Origin: Ophiura sarsii
Lineage: Eukaryota; Echinodermata; Ophiuroidea; Amphilepidida; Ophiuridae
NCBI GenBank assembly: GCA_035610835.1
Contig: CM069454.1
Coordinates: 2,605,117-2,669,116 of the forward strand
Direction of reading: 5' to 3'
Length of the DNA stretch: 64,000 nt
This document shows, one piece after another, positions 46,929-55,879 of the stretch. Numbering within the stretch: position 1 is the stretch's first letter; each line of letters begins with the position of its first letter. The notes beneath the pieces are model-generated. The model saw nothing but the letters and a program-made list of their open reading frames with translations, was not told where the DNA came from and searched no databases. The position numbers and the translations under genes are program-made.

Positions 46929-47141
46929 AGCGTTCGCGTTAAGTGGTTGCCCGGTTGACACCCACATTTAGCACCGGGCAACCAACATGTACTTATTTGG
47001 TTGCCCGGTGGGCAACCAATTTTTTTACAAGAAGTGAAACACTTAACACATGCATTTAAATATTTTACAGAACGGGCAACCAAAAATCTGCCGGGCAACC
47101 ATAATTTCCTGCTTGGATTTTTTTCCTTAATTCGGACGCTG
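46929..47141. mobile_element. hAT MITE, copy 2
   Basis: Same element and orientation as 42633-42871, near-identical, but lacking one GCCCGGGA-type unit near the left and the GGTTGCCCGGCGGGCAACCA palindrome near the right. The flanks share ACGTGCT, offset by a few bases on the right, so the target duplication is imperfect. Confidence 0.9.
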
Positions 47142-47424
47142 ATTTACGTGCTGCACGCACTTTCAGATTGATACCTCTTACAACAACAAACAACATTTAC
47201 CAGACTATGCTACATGTACATAAGTTTAATTGGTTTCCCATCCCATTCAAATTGAAGCCCATTTTCTCTTAGATAAGTCGATGATCTTTTCCATGCATGA
47301 CGCTGGTTTATAAATACCTTAAATGTAATAAAAATGAAAGGGAGCTTACTTGAATCCACCGCGATATAATATTGTCTGGAACGACAGCATACACGGCAAA
47401 GAGAAGCCGTTAAAAATAAAAGAC

Positions 47425-47950
47425 ATTAAGAGCAACTTTGCGTACCAATCAAAGAAAATCAAAAAATGTTGGCAGACTTCAAAAAATAAAATAAACAAAT
47501 CTTAATGTCAGGGTGCAGCATTGGTCAAAGTCAAAGCACGTTTTGGCCTATTTTCTGCACTTTTATAAAGCTAAAATATTTCAAACTTTTAAGATTCACC
47601 ATATGTAGGGAAAGTAGAGGTAGAATTTGACAGTCACACCACATGATTTACAACACACAAGCTTTCTAGAAATGTAGTTCTCAAACATCCATCATGGCCC
47701 ACTTGGGTTATACCATTGTTTGAAATAGGGGTGTTTTTTGTAAATATTTATTTCTTGAAATATAGCAATGTTCAACGAGCTGTAAACCCTAAAGTGGTGC
47801 TTTTAAAAAAATTCTATTATCAATGTGGCTAGACTAGGTAGTACTTTACCTAAATAAACAAAAAACAGTTTCGGTAATTTTGACAGAGGCAAACAGTGTT
47901 GCCAGAAAGTTTGACATTTTCCCATAAAATAACAGTGTTATATTGGGGTA
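47425..47950 (+). repeat. left arm of a 15-kb inverted pair
   Basis: Diverged, collinear inverse of 62040-62610. Anchors in order: 'ttaagag', 'caatcaaagaa', 'tggcagact', 'aataggggtgtttt', 'taaagtggt', 'tttcggtaatt', 'cagtgttgcca'. It may be a terminal repeat of an old large element enclosing the gene pair, or two unrelated insertions of one dispersed family. Confidence 0.55.
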
Positions 47951-48000
47951 AATGAGCCCCTACGAATGTTTTAACAGGAAACCAAGCATCACAAAGTACC

Positions 48001-48055
48001 TTTAAAGGCGGCCTACCACTTTCCTAGTTCACCACAGATCTACTGGGTGGTAGAG
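48001..48055 (+). repeat. dispersed motif copy
   Basis: GGCCTACCACTTTCCTAGTT followed by CACCACAGA; compare 14455-14520 and, inverted, 58855-58905. Confidence 0.5.
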
Positions 48056-48059
48056 TCTT

Positions 48060-49735
48060 AGCTAGTGACCAAATTTGAAGTTGTTGACAGATGCTTATTA
48101 ATAAAAATTAGTGTCTGGGTCTCTGGGATGGAGCAAGTACATTTCATCCTTGAGCTGTGTCCTTAGTTGCCCTGGTAGTTATGTAAGCTATGCACTTTTG
48201 CTCATTCACAGCAAATGTGTGCGTGTTAGAAGTTATCCAGGGCTATTTACAGTGGCACAAGGCCCAATCTCTAAAAGCTGCCACCTGTTATGTGGGGTTG
48301 TGTATGTGCTAGGCAATTGATAGAAAATTAAATCTAACTCAAAGCAGCTAATGAAAATATGATATTTTTGTTCAGATACTGGTACCTTTTACAATAGCAT
48401 GGACGTAACTTCCATGCTTTATAGTAATATGTCATATATCTGTCTGTAAAAAAAGCTGCCATATATTATACACTTCTGTTGCTACGTGTGCCTTTGGTAA
48501 AAATGCAACCTACACATGGGAACTATTGTAGATAAGGCCAACCTCTCGATATTCTTTCTGAGATTCACTCTTGTAAAAATGTAAGGATCAGTGTAGGTAT
48601 TATAAGGAAAGTTGTTCATTGTGTGTTTGTACATCTTACACCTTTCAATAATTGGTTGGGTAATATTTTGTTGTTAGTATGTTAGTATGTTTTATTTAGT
48701 TTTTGCTTGGATATTGTAAATGTGATGTATATAAAACTACAAATAAAGTTTATGTCACAACAAATCAAAACAAATCAAGTTGGGCAATTTCTCCAAATAT
48801 ATTGTGTATAAAAATGAGTTTATGATATTTTCTTATCACACAAATAACACAATGCATTGCAAATTCTATGTGGGAAATACAGTTGATTGCACAGATAAAT
48901 AAAGGTGTATAACATAATGATTTGTTAATTATAAAATAAAAGTATACGGATGGATGAAGCATATTGCAACAAAACACCAATCCACCAAAGCAAAAGTACC
49001 TATATAATTGACATGAATAGGCCTACATTACAATTACATTACAAAGCTCAGCCATAGGTTAGATTAGTTGTCAGGAAACACAAAATGAGTATACACAAAA
49101 TTGCATCACATTGCATCCTGATTGGTTTAGAAAATTACACTTAAATTCCTGACTAAAGTGCTATGCTATTATGCCATTTTATTACAAAGTCTGATACATT
49201 ATAAAGTTAGTGGGGACATTTGTACTAAATTAAATTTTGAATTTCATATGCATTATGTTCAACAAGACGCATAATTATTTTATTTTTTTGTTGTTGCAAT
49301 AAATCAAATTTCTATGGGATTTTATTGCTTATTGAGCTCCAGCTCGAAAAGCACTCAATAATCAGTATTTACAGTAACATTATATATGTGTCCATCCTAA
49401 TGAACCATTTAGGCATTTAGGCCTATTCACAAATGCTTGATGCTTCCAATATATAATAGTGCACAATGTACAAACAAAGGCAATCATATAGAAGAATTTA
49501 GTTGGTTCCAAAATAGTTTTTATCAATTGATTATTATAACTTGTAAATTATCTAATCAATTTCATGGATGATTTGTCAAATTGTGACGATTTTAGTTTTT
49601 TTGTCTTTGTTTGCAAGTGCATGCTTGTAATGATTCATAGACTTTGCAAAATGGCATAATAGCATCTTGTCAGGAACCTTTATGTGTAAAAATAATGCTT
49701 CATACATCAGTTTCATCTTCATTCACAGACTCAGT
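48060..49735. other. no confident gene; 3' flank of the transposase-like gene
   Basis: A plus-strand AATAAA lies at about 48742 and minus-strand AATAAA signals at about 49321; the latter could serve the minus-strand gene. The plus-strand open frame 48111-48320 has no recognisable content. I looked here for a terminal repeat matching the DNA right of 53204 and found none convincing. Confidence 0.4.
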
Positions 49736-49740
49736 GTCAT

Positions 49741-51486
49741 CTAATTTTGATATATTGACCCACAAGTTCCATATAGCTCGGACAAAATTGTATGTTTTTT
49801 TATATAATTCTTGCGTCCCTTCTGGCTTCTAGAATTGGCGACGTGCATGAGATGGCTAATTGATGTGTATTCTCTGTCCACATTCTCGTTCCAATCTAAA
49901 AGCCAGAGGGCTTGTCTGATGCAGTATGCTTCATTGCGATAATGAATCCTTTTGCCAAGGTAGACGAGAGCAACATTGTTGCAACTTTCAACATAATAAG
50001 TATCCTTTCCATGGACATAATCCTGAGCGTTGTGATATGCTGTTAGGCCTTTGACCACATCATTAAGAAATGTTATTGCACTTGAATCGGTTACAATTAT
50101 AAAGTCGGGAATATAATCACTGTTCCTGCATGGAGAATCAACATGACATTGGTCATGTATATTTTGGAAATGGGATATTGCACTCAGTATAAGTTGTTTC
50201 AAACGGTCTGGATCTTTGTTACAATGGTCAATAGACCAAAAGACATGGTTTCGCAGAAGTGCACCTTTGTCTGCCAGTTGTGGATGCCAAGTCTTTCCTA
50301 TGTTTTTCTTGGCACCACTGCCGATCTTCTTAATTTTGGCTGGTATAGGCTTGGTAGCGTGCCATCTGTCGTTAGAGTTCGTTGTTCCATCCCGGGTCTT
50401 GATTATATTATTTACAGATAAATTCCTATCATGGGCATGATCTGCTACTTGTATGTTCTTTGCATCAAATGCATCGTACATTCGCCTGCATGCCAATGCC
50501 TCATGTCTCTGGGAACAAATGTCATCCTCTTTCGTTACATGTTGTATGTCCACAACCTTATGGGTTAACTGACTAAGAGCAACATGGTCAGTATGATACG
50601 AGTTTTTTCGGCAAGCATGCCTAGCATCAGTCATAATTGACAATGTGTTGGTGTCTCCTCCATTCTGTTCAGTTTTTTGCATTTCCTCTGCAACCGCATC
50701 ACTGATAGATTCTTTCAATAACATTTCTGTCATGGAGGACATTGTTGACGACATCTTTTTTCTCTGTCTCCATGATAGCATTCCAATTCGTCCATATGTA
50801 CACAAACGCTCATATTGGGCAGGGTGAACGCCACTAGACAAGAACGCATTCATCATGCTCATATTTACTTGCATTTCTGCGGTAGTTTTTCCAAACTGTG
50901 ACGATGACGACCACTTGATTTGATGCCGCGAAACTTTATCACATACTAATTCAACACAAGCAACATGTCCGTTCATTTTCTTTGTAGAGGTAAATTTTCC
51001 ATGACAAGTAGCGTTGTGGTATTGAATTTTGTTGATTAATTCGTCGATACATTTGTCTTCACAAATAAATGCTGCAAACGAATCAAATGTCTCATCTTCT
51101 TCTTCCAGCAACTCATCAGTCTCATCTGGATCTGCATTATCATCTTGTTGCGTTTCAATGTCCATATTTTCTATAGGGTTGAAGTCGGCGGCAGATGAAG
51201 CAGATGGAGTTGATGTCACTGTCTTTGTCTCGATGAATGTATCCAGTAAATGATTCAGTAAATCGGCATTGGAAATATTGTGTATTCCAGTTAGCTCCTT
51301 CGCAGACCTCAGTTTTTCATCAAAATCCAATTTTTCAGCTTCTGATTTAAATGATGCATCAATAACAGTCTTTATTCGGACTGGACGTTGGTAGTTATAT
51401 TCCTTGATGGTTCCATCAGACAAGCGTTTCTTCTTGCGTACAGTTCTCACAGACTGGTTATTGGTGATATCAAGCAAAGCATCCAT
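49741..51486 (-). CDS. DDE-type transposase-like protein, 581 aa, intact
   Basis: One unbroken frame in an otherwise coding-poor region. The start ATG at 51484-51486 has A at -3 and G at +4; an upstream in-frame ATG at 51576 would add 30 residues of poor composition, so I prefer the later one. Order of parts: basic N-terminus with RKKKR (17-21); acidic stretch (about 105-135); Cys/His region (C142, C146, C161, H162, C177, C182), possibly zinc-binding; then TDARHACRKN (286-295), CSQRHE (324-329), HAHDRN (350-355), NDRWHATK (372-379), GKTWHPQLADKG (397-408), YVESCNN (498-504) and WNENVDREYTS (532-542). D287, D353 and E500 fit an RNase-H-like DDE triad. I recognise the block pattern from a multicopy family of uncharacterised proteins in invertebrate animals; the triad is inferred. 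I cannot name the transposon superfamily. It could be an active element or a domesticated gene. Confidence 0.8.
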   Translation of the reverse strand: MDALLDITNNQSVRTVRKKKRLSDGTIKEYNYQRPVRIKTVIDASFKSEAEKLDFDEKLRSAKELTGIHNISNADLLNHLLDTFIETKTVTSTPSASSAADFNPIENMDIETQQDDNADPDETDELLEEEDETFDSFAAFICEDKCIDELINKIQYHNATCHGKFTSTKKMNGHVACVELVCDKVSRHQIKWSSSSQFGKTTAEMQVNMSMMNAFLSSGVHPAQYERLCTYGRIGMLSWRQRKKMSSTMSSMTEMLLKESISDAVAEEMQKTEQNGGDTNTLSIMTDARHACRKNSYHTDHVALSQLTHKVVDIQHVTKEDDICSQRHEALACRRMYDAFDAKNIQVADHAHDRNLSVNNIIKTRDGTTNSNDRWHATKPIPAKIKKIGSGAKKNIGKTWHPQLADKGALLRNHVFWSIDHCNKDPDRLKQLILSAISHFQNIHDQCHVDSPCRNSDYIPDFIIVTDSSAITFLNDVVKGLTAYHNAQDYVHGKDTYYVESCNNVALVYLGKRIHYRNEAYCIRQALWLLDWNENVDREYTSISHLMHVANSRSQKGRKNYIKKHTILSELYGTCGSIYQN

Positions 51487-52158
51487 AGTGATATAAATGC
51501 TTGAAAAATGCAATTTAGAAGTATATTTTGTAAAATAATATCCTGAATATGTCAAACGTTTGTGAATAATGTGCAACTTGGTAAGCTACCATGTTACATG
51601 TGTGTAGAATCAGTTGAATGTTACCTAATTTGAAAAATGGTAACCTTGCATTTGATTGGTGTTCGTAAGGAAAGACCACTCCATTATTTTCAAAGGGGAC
51701 CTTGGATATTGGGTGAACATTTCCATTTCGTAAATGTTGTGGTATACAAAATTGTATTCAATTTTTTACCAGTTTCAAATAACATTCATATTGTTATTCA
51801 TTTTTGGTCAAAATCACACTTCCAAATAATGTAGGACAATAGAAAATGTGAATACATGTAGTTTGAATCAGTTCAAATGTAAAAAGGTATACATACAAAA
51901 AATGTTATAACCATGTCCAGTAGTGATGTAACATAATTATGAACCATAAACATACATCATAATGATATCATATACCATGCTGTTAACAGACGGTCAGGGC
52001 CATATTTTGTATGCACACATTGCTTTTTCACCATTTTACACTTAGTTTCTTTACATAGTGAATATAATTGCCCAACTTCTTCAGATTACTGCAAAATCTT
52101 GGATTTCAGTGTTACCAATCTTTTGATAATACCTTGTGAAAGACAACAAATTATCAAA
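51487..52158. promoter_or_regulatory. shared divergent intergenic region
   Basis: 672 bp between the two start codons, the only place for both promoters if neither gene has an upstream non-coding exon. It is AT-rich. I see no convincing TATA box, repeat or conserved motif. Confidence 0.4.
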
Positions 52159-53204
52159 ATGGCATCTGTTAAAGTTGTACTTGATTGTACAGAAGAACAA
52201 CTAGAGGTTTTACATGGAGTGTACACATCTTATGGATGGAACTTGCCACTGCCTGATAATGGTATGTAAACCATTTTATTGGTCATTTTTTATTACTAGC
52301 ATTTTAAAAATGATTCAGATTGTTGGGATGTAAATTCAAATTTTAAATCATAATAATTTTAATGTAAAAATGTATTATATTCTATGCAGCAAGTTCAACT
52401 TTGCTAGGTGACCTAAATACTTGGTGTTTCCTATACATTTGCTTGTTTGTTTGTTTAAAAAAACTTATTTGGATTTTAATTATTAAAATTCTCATCACTT
52501 TCTCATCAATTCCATTTGCTAATCACAATGAATTGAGTCATGGTCCATTTCCAATTTCAGAGACACAAATACATGTACATGTAGGCTACTACTACTAGTC
52601 ATGCCTGATTCTAATATTTATTCTGACCCTAAGTTAAATATCTCAAGTTCTTTAATTAACTTGTATATTTGGTCATGTACATAATTGTTATGTGCTGCAT
52701 ATGTTCAAAATAATTTACCATTATCATTCCGCTTTTTCAACAGTCTGTCGTGATTCTAACTCGGGACAACCAAGAATAGTTGACGTTAATGATTCCTGCA
52801 TGAGTGCAACTGCTAACGAGGAAAGTTCGCAAGAAGATCAAGAGCAAGATGAACATGATACAACAGAAGATACAGATGAGGTTCATGGAGGCTGTGAATT
52901 TTGTTTTGTGGATCCATGTGTAACACATCGCAATTACACTTGGTTAGGAGATGGACAGGCTCCGCATAAGAACAATGCTGGTTTGCGCAAAGAGCGCTAT
53001 AAGAAATTTTGGAAAATAATCGCCAACTGTGGAGGCTGGAATCATCCCAAATATATACATAAAAAGGCTCGTTCTTCAACTGGTGATGAGGGTACAGAAG
53101 TGTGGAGCAAGCGGGAAATACTACCAGAATGCGTAGTTGAACAAGTCCGCGGATTATATCCAAACCCTCCAGGTGTACCATACATGGGACACAAATGGAA
53201 CTAA
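52159..53204 (+). CDS. small Cys/His protein with P2X7 'ballast'-like C-terminus, two exons
   Basis: Exon 1 is 52159-52261 (ATG AAAATGGC context, donor G|GTATGT) and exon 2 is 52744-53204 (acceptor tttttcaacag). The junction splits a Val codon in phase and gives 187 aa. The N-terminus (MASVKVVLDCTEEQLEVLHG) is followed by an acidic low-complexity linker (about 55-80). Next come CEFCFVDPCVTH (85-96; C85, C88, C93, H96 likely bind zinc), KERYKKFWK, and a C-terminus REILPECVVEQVRGLYPNPP then GVPYMGHKW. The ILPxC...VR..YP...G.Y.G pattern matches the intracellular C-terminal (P2RX7_C, ballast) domain of P2X7 receptors, but there are no transmembrane segments or channel domain. AATAAA signals at 53324 and 53330 follow. 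Its role is unknown; the divergent partner suggests a transposon accessory protein. Confidence 0.75.
52262..52743 (+). other. intron of the ballast-like gene
   Basis: 482 bp, GTATGT to CAG with a pyrimidine-rich end. AT-rich, with (gttt)n near 52445. The open frames inside it (for example 52401-52598) are not coding. Confidence 0.7.
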
Positions 53205-53323
53205 ATATTTACGCCTATATAAAGTTCAAGTTCAATCAAACTCTACAGGAATGGACATACATTATATTACCATAAAAATGATACAGAGAACTGGCAATTT
53301 AAATAATGTCCCTAATAAGGCAA

Positions 53324-53335
53324 AATAAAAATAAA
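53324..53335 (+). terminator. polyadenylation signals
   Basis: Two AATAAA hexamers about 120 bp after the stop codon of the ballast-like gene, just before the next MITE begins. Confidence 0.6.
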
Positions 53336-53336
53336 T

Positions 53337-53631
53337 ACATGTTTAACGTCCCCTCCCGCTTCCTTTTTTGGGTTTGCTTCAAATTTCTTTTTTTTCTTCA
53401 TTATTTCAGTCATAACTTTTTTGTTCAGGTGTTTCAGAGTTTTAAGATGTTTGAAACAGCTTTGGTTCTCTCTTATATGCATTTTAATCAATTTAAGGAG
53501 GCCTCCTCCTCTTCCAGGTTCACAAATTTTGTCGCTAATCGGGACGATTTTGCTCCAAAAAGTGCAAAAAAACTAAAATAAAAAGGGCCTCCCCCTTCCT
53601 CTTTTTGAAAAAGACAGGACGCTAAACATGT
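53337..53631. mobile_element. MITE, ACATGTTTAACGTCC termini
   Basis: Left ACATGTTTAACGTCCCCTC and right (reverse strand) ACATGTTTAGCGTCCTGTC; the subterminal regions are pyrimidine/purine-rich ('cctcccgcttcc', 'cctcccccttcctc'). It is about 295 bp with no coding content. Confidence 0.65.
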
Positions 53632-53671
53632 TAATTTTTTAATTTGGCCTAATATACCAAGCAAATAAATA

Positions 53672-54118
53672 TGTGATGCGATCTGTGAAAACCCGTCGGA
53701 TGTCGCAAAATGTGAAAAAGGGATTATGGGTAAAATAAAAAATAAAAAAATAAAAATAAAAAAACTTTTTTTTAAACTTTTTTTAAGATTTTGTTTAGAA
53801 AATTAATTTCTATTACTTTGGGTCATCACCTTTATATGAAATTTCACCTTCAAAAACTTACTTAAGTCACTTTTCTAAGTAGCCTTATAATGTTATTATA
53901 TTGAACTATGTATCTTTTATGGCCTGTTTTCATGATTTCTTGTTTTGTAGCGTTTTATGACATCTCAATTATCATTCACTCATAACTTTTGTTGTAGTGA
54001 CTGTAGAAAAATTATCGAAACAGTTCTGTAATCAGCACAGATTCAGCTTTATTATGATATAAATATCTCCAATATGAAAAATCCCGACATGTGGCGGGTT
54101 TTCACAGATCGCATCACA
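53672..54118. mobile_element. MITE, TGTGATGCGATCTGTGAAAA termini
   Basis: Inverted termini match for about 34 bp (TGTGATGCGATCTGTGAAAA then CCCG, a few mismatches, ATGTCG) and are bordered by TA on both sides. 447 bp, interior AT-rich. Confidence 0.85.
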
Positions 54119-54129
54119 TATGTATTTAG

Positions 54130-55680
54130 CTAGAGTGGAATTATTTTGAAACACAGTAACTATTGGGATACAATAAAATAAGGGTCTACAATAGGCTCAC
54201 ATATAAAATGAGGAAAATTGGTATTCTCATTTCAATTTTTGACTTGTAAACATTGTATCTAGTAATAGTATGCATGGTATACGGTATGCTAGTATCATGG
54301 AACCACTGTGATACACTCATAGCAGTGCAGGTACTATCAGCAGTACTAAGCTACCATACCAAGGACAATTTTGGGCCATGCAATGCCCACTTGTCAACTC
54401 AATTATCATTATGAGATGACTACAAGTCTCGAATACTGTGTTTGGTAGCATGATTCTGATCATCTCCATTTGTAGCCATTTTTAGGGGGTTTTGTCCGTA
54501 TGTGTTGTGTTATCACGGACCAGTTACTGCCTTTTATCGTGGCTTTTTATCGTACTTTTTGTGGCACAAGAATCTTGAAAAGTAAGGACGTTGGTTGAAG
54601 GAAATTTTGATAGGTTGTGTATTATATTGATACCTACTGCATGAGCATATTTTTGAGGTCCAGAATTAGGCGTTACTAAGATGTTTTTGGGCCGTAACCA
54701 AGGCACGTTCTCTGTTTCACATTTAGGTATATGTGTTAGGATGTACAGTGATGCGCCCCTACGATAGTTTCTACGCATAAAGAAGTAGACCCCGAATTAC
54801 ATGGAATTAAAATGTGGTTTGTGTTTGTATTTATTGTATTTCATCAATCATTTTCCTCTCATTCTTCTCACTGGCATAATATGTTGGTGTTTGTTGTCAT
54901 TTATACGCTATTTATAAGGTAATTTGCCTACGTTAATGAATGCGGATAGTTATAGTCAATTATAATTCAAGCAAATCGGCTGGCGTGAGTTCATTGATAC
55001 CATGAGCTCACGTAGTCCTTTTCAGTACTTCTTCAGGCAAATGAATAAGGGGGAACCATACCAAAAAGACAAGGCTATCATGTGACTAATTGTAACATAA
55101 TAATTAATGTCTAAATTCGGTTTTTCACGGACATATCGGACAGGTTTAACTTACAAAATTAGTGCTCACCTGTTTCTTGACCCATATGCATCTATTATTC
55201 GGATGAAATTCAGTCCGGTAGCCTTACATGCTTACACAGAAAAACAAAATTACCAATGTGATTATTGTTTTTTAAGATGGCCGACGAAGATTTTGTCTGA
55301 GACTAGTACGTATATACCACTCTCAGGATTTTGTATTAATACCACAGTTGTTTACTTGCTAGTCATAAATAAAAAGATCCAATGCGACTTTTCTGAACCA
55401 CTTTTGCTAGCTCTTAGTTTCATAGCAATGTCATGAATTCCAAAGAGAACATAAAAGGACAAGTTTGAGTCTCCAAAAATGTGAGTGAGTCCATGGACGG
55501 TGGGACCAAGTGGGCCATAAAAATGATTCCCTTCCAACATTGTACTTTTACCCGATACCCAAATTATAGATTTGGTACCAATCTATCGAAACTAGAGCTT
55601 ACATCAGTTACGAAAATGAAAATACCCGGCGAAGAATCACATTTTAGCGAAAGAGTAAAAATAATGCACAGATTAAATAC
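54130..55680. other. no recognisable feature
   Basis: Open frames at 54524-54778 (minus) and 55107-55436 (plus) lack motifs and exon signals that would support them. Confidence 0.4.
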
Positions 55681-55686
55681 AAAATA

Positions 55687-55865
55687 AATCAATTTCAAAT
55701 GAATCTCCACATTAAATGTGCATTAAATAATCGTGATTTAGCCGACAATTTTTTTTTAAATAAGCTTATTATTATTTTTTATTATTTTTATTTTGATGAA
55801 TGAAATGATGGATAATTCCAGAATCAAATGTTTAGAGACATTTTGGGAATCTCGGGTCCCAAAAT
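55687..55865. repeat. D segment, left flank of the 146-bp array
   Basis: 'attaaataatcgtgatttag', 'ttttgatgaatgaaatgatg' and 'atcaaatgtttagagacatt' mark a segment repeated directly at 58484-58665 and inverted at about 22720-22870. Confidence 0.85.
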
Positions 55866-55879
55866 GGGCCCCGGGATAT

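Noticed and set aside
48111..48320. 69-codon plus-strand frame
   Set aside because: No recognisable motif and no splice or start evidence; an AATAAA 400 bp downstream is weak support in AT-rich DNA.
49741..51486. Membership in the KDZ (Kyakuja-Dileera-Zisupton) or another named transposase superfamily
   Set aside because: I do not see the SWIM finger or other diagnostic motifs, so I leave the superfamily unnamed.
49741..51576. 611-codon start at 51576
   Set aside because: The extra 30 residues have poor composition, and the in-frame ATG at 51486 has a good initiation context and matches the expected basic start.
52692..53204. A P2X7 receptor channel gene
   Set aside because: Only the C-terminal ballast-like part is present. 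The upstream exon gives a soluble N-terminus, and there are no transmembrane segments or extracellular domain.
53672..54118. Right terminal repeat of the gene-pair element
   Set aside because: Its partner is 0.4 kb away, forming a self-contained TA-flanked MITE. No copy of the terminus was found left of 49741.
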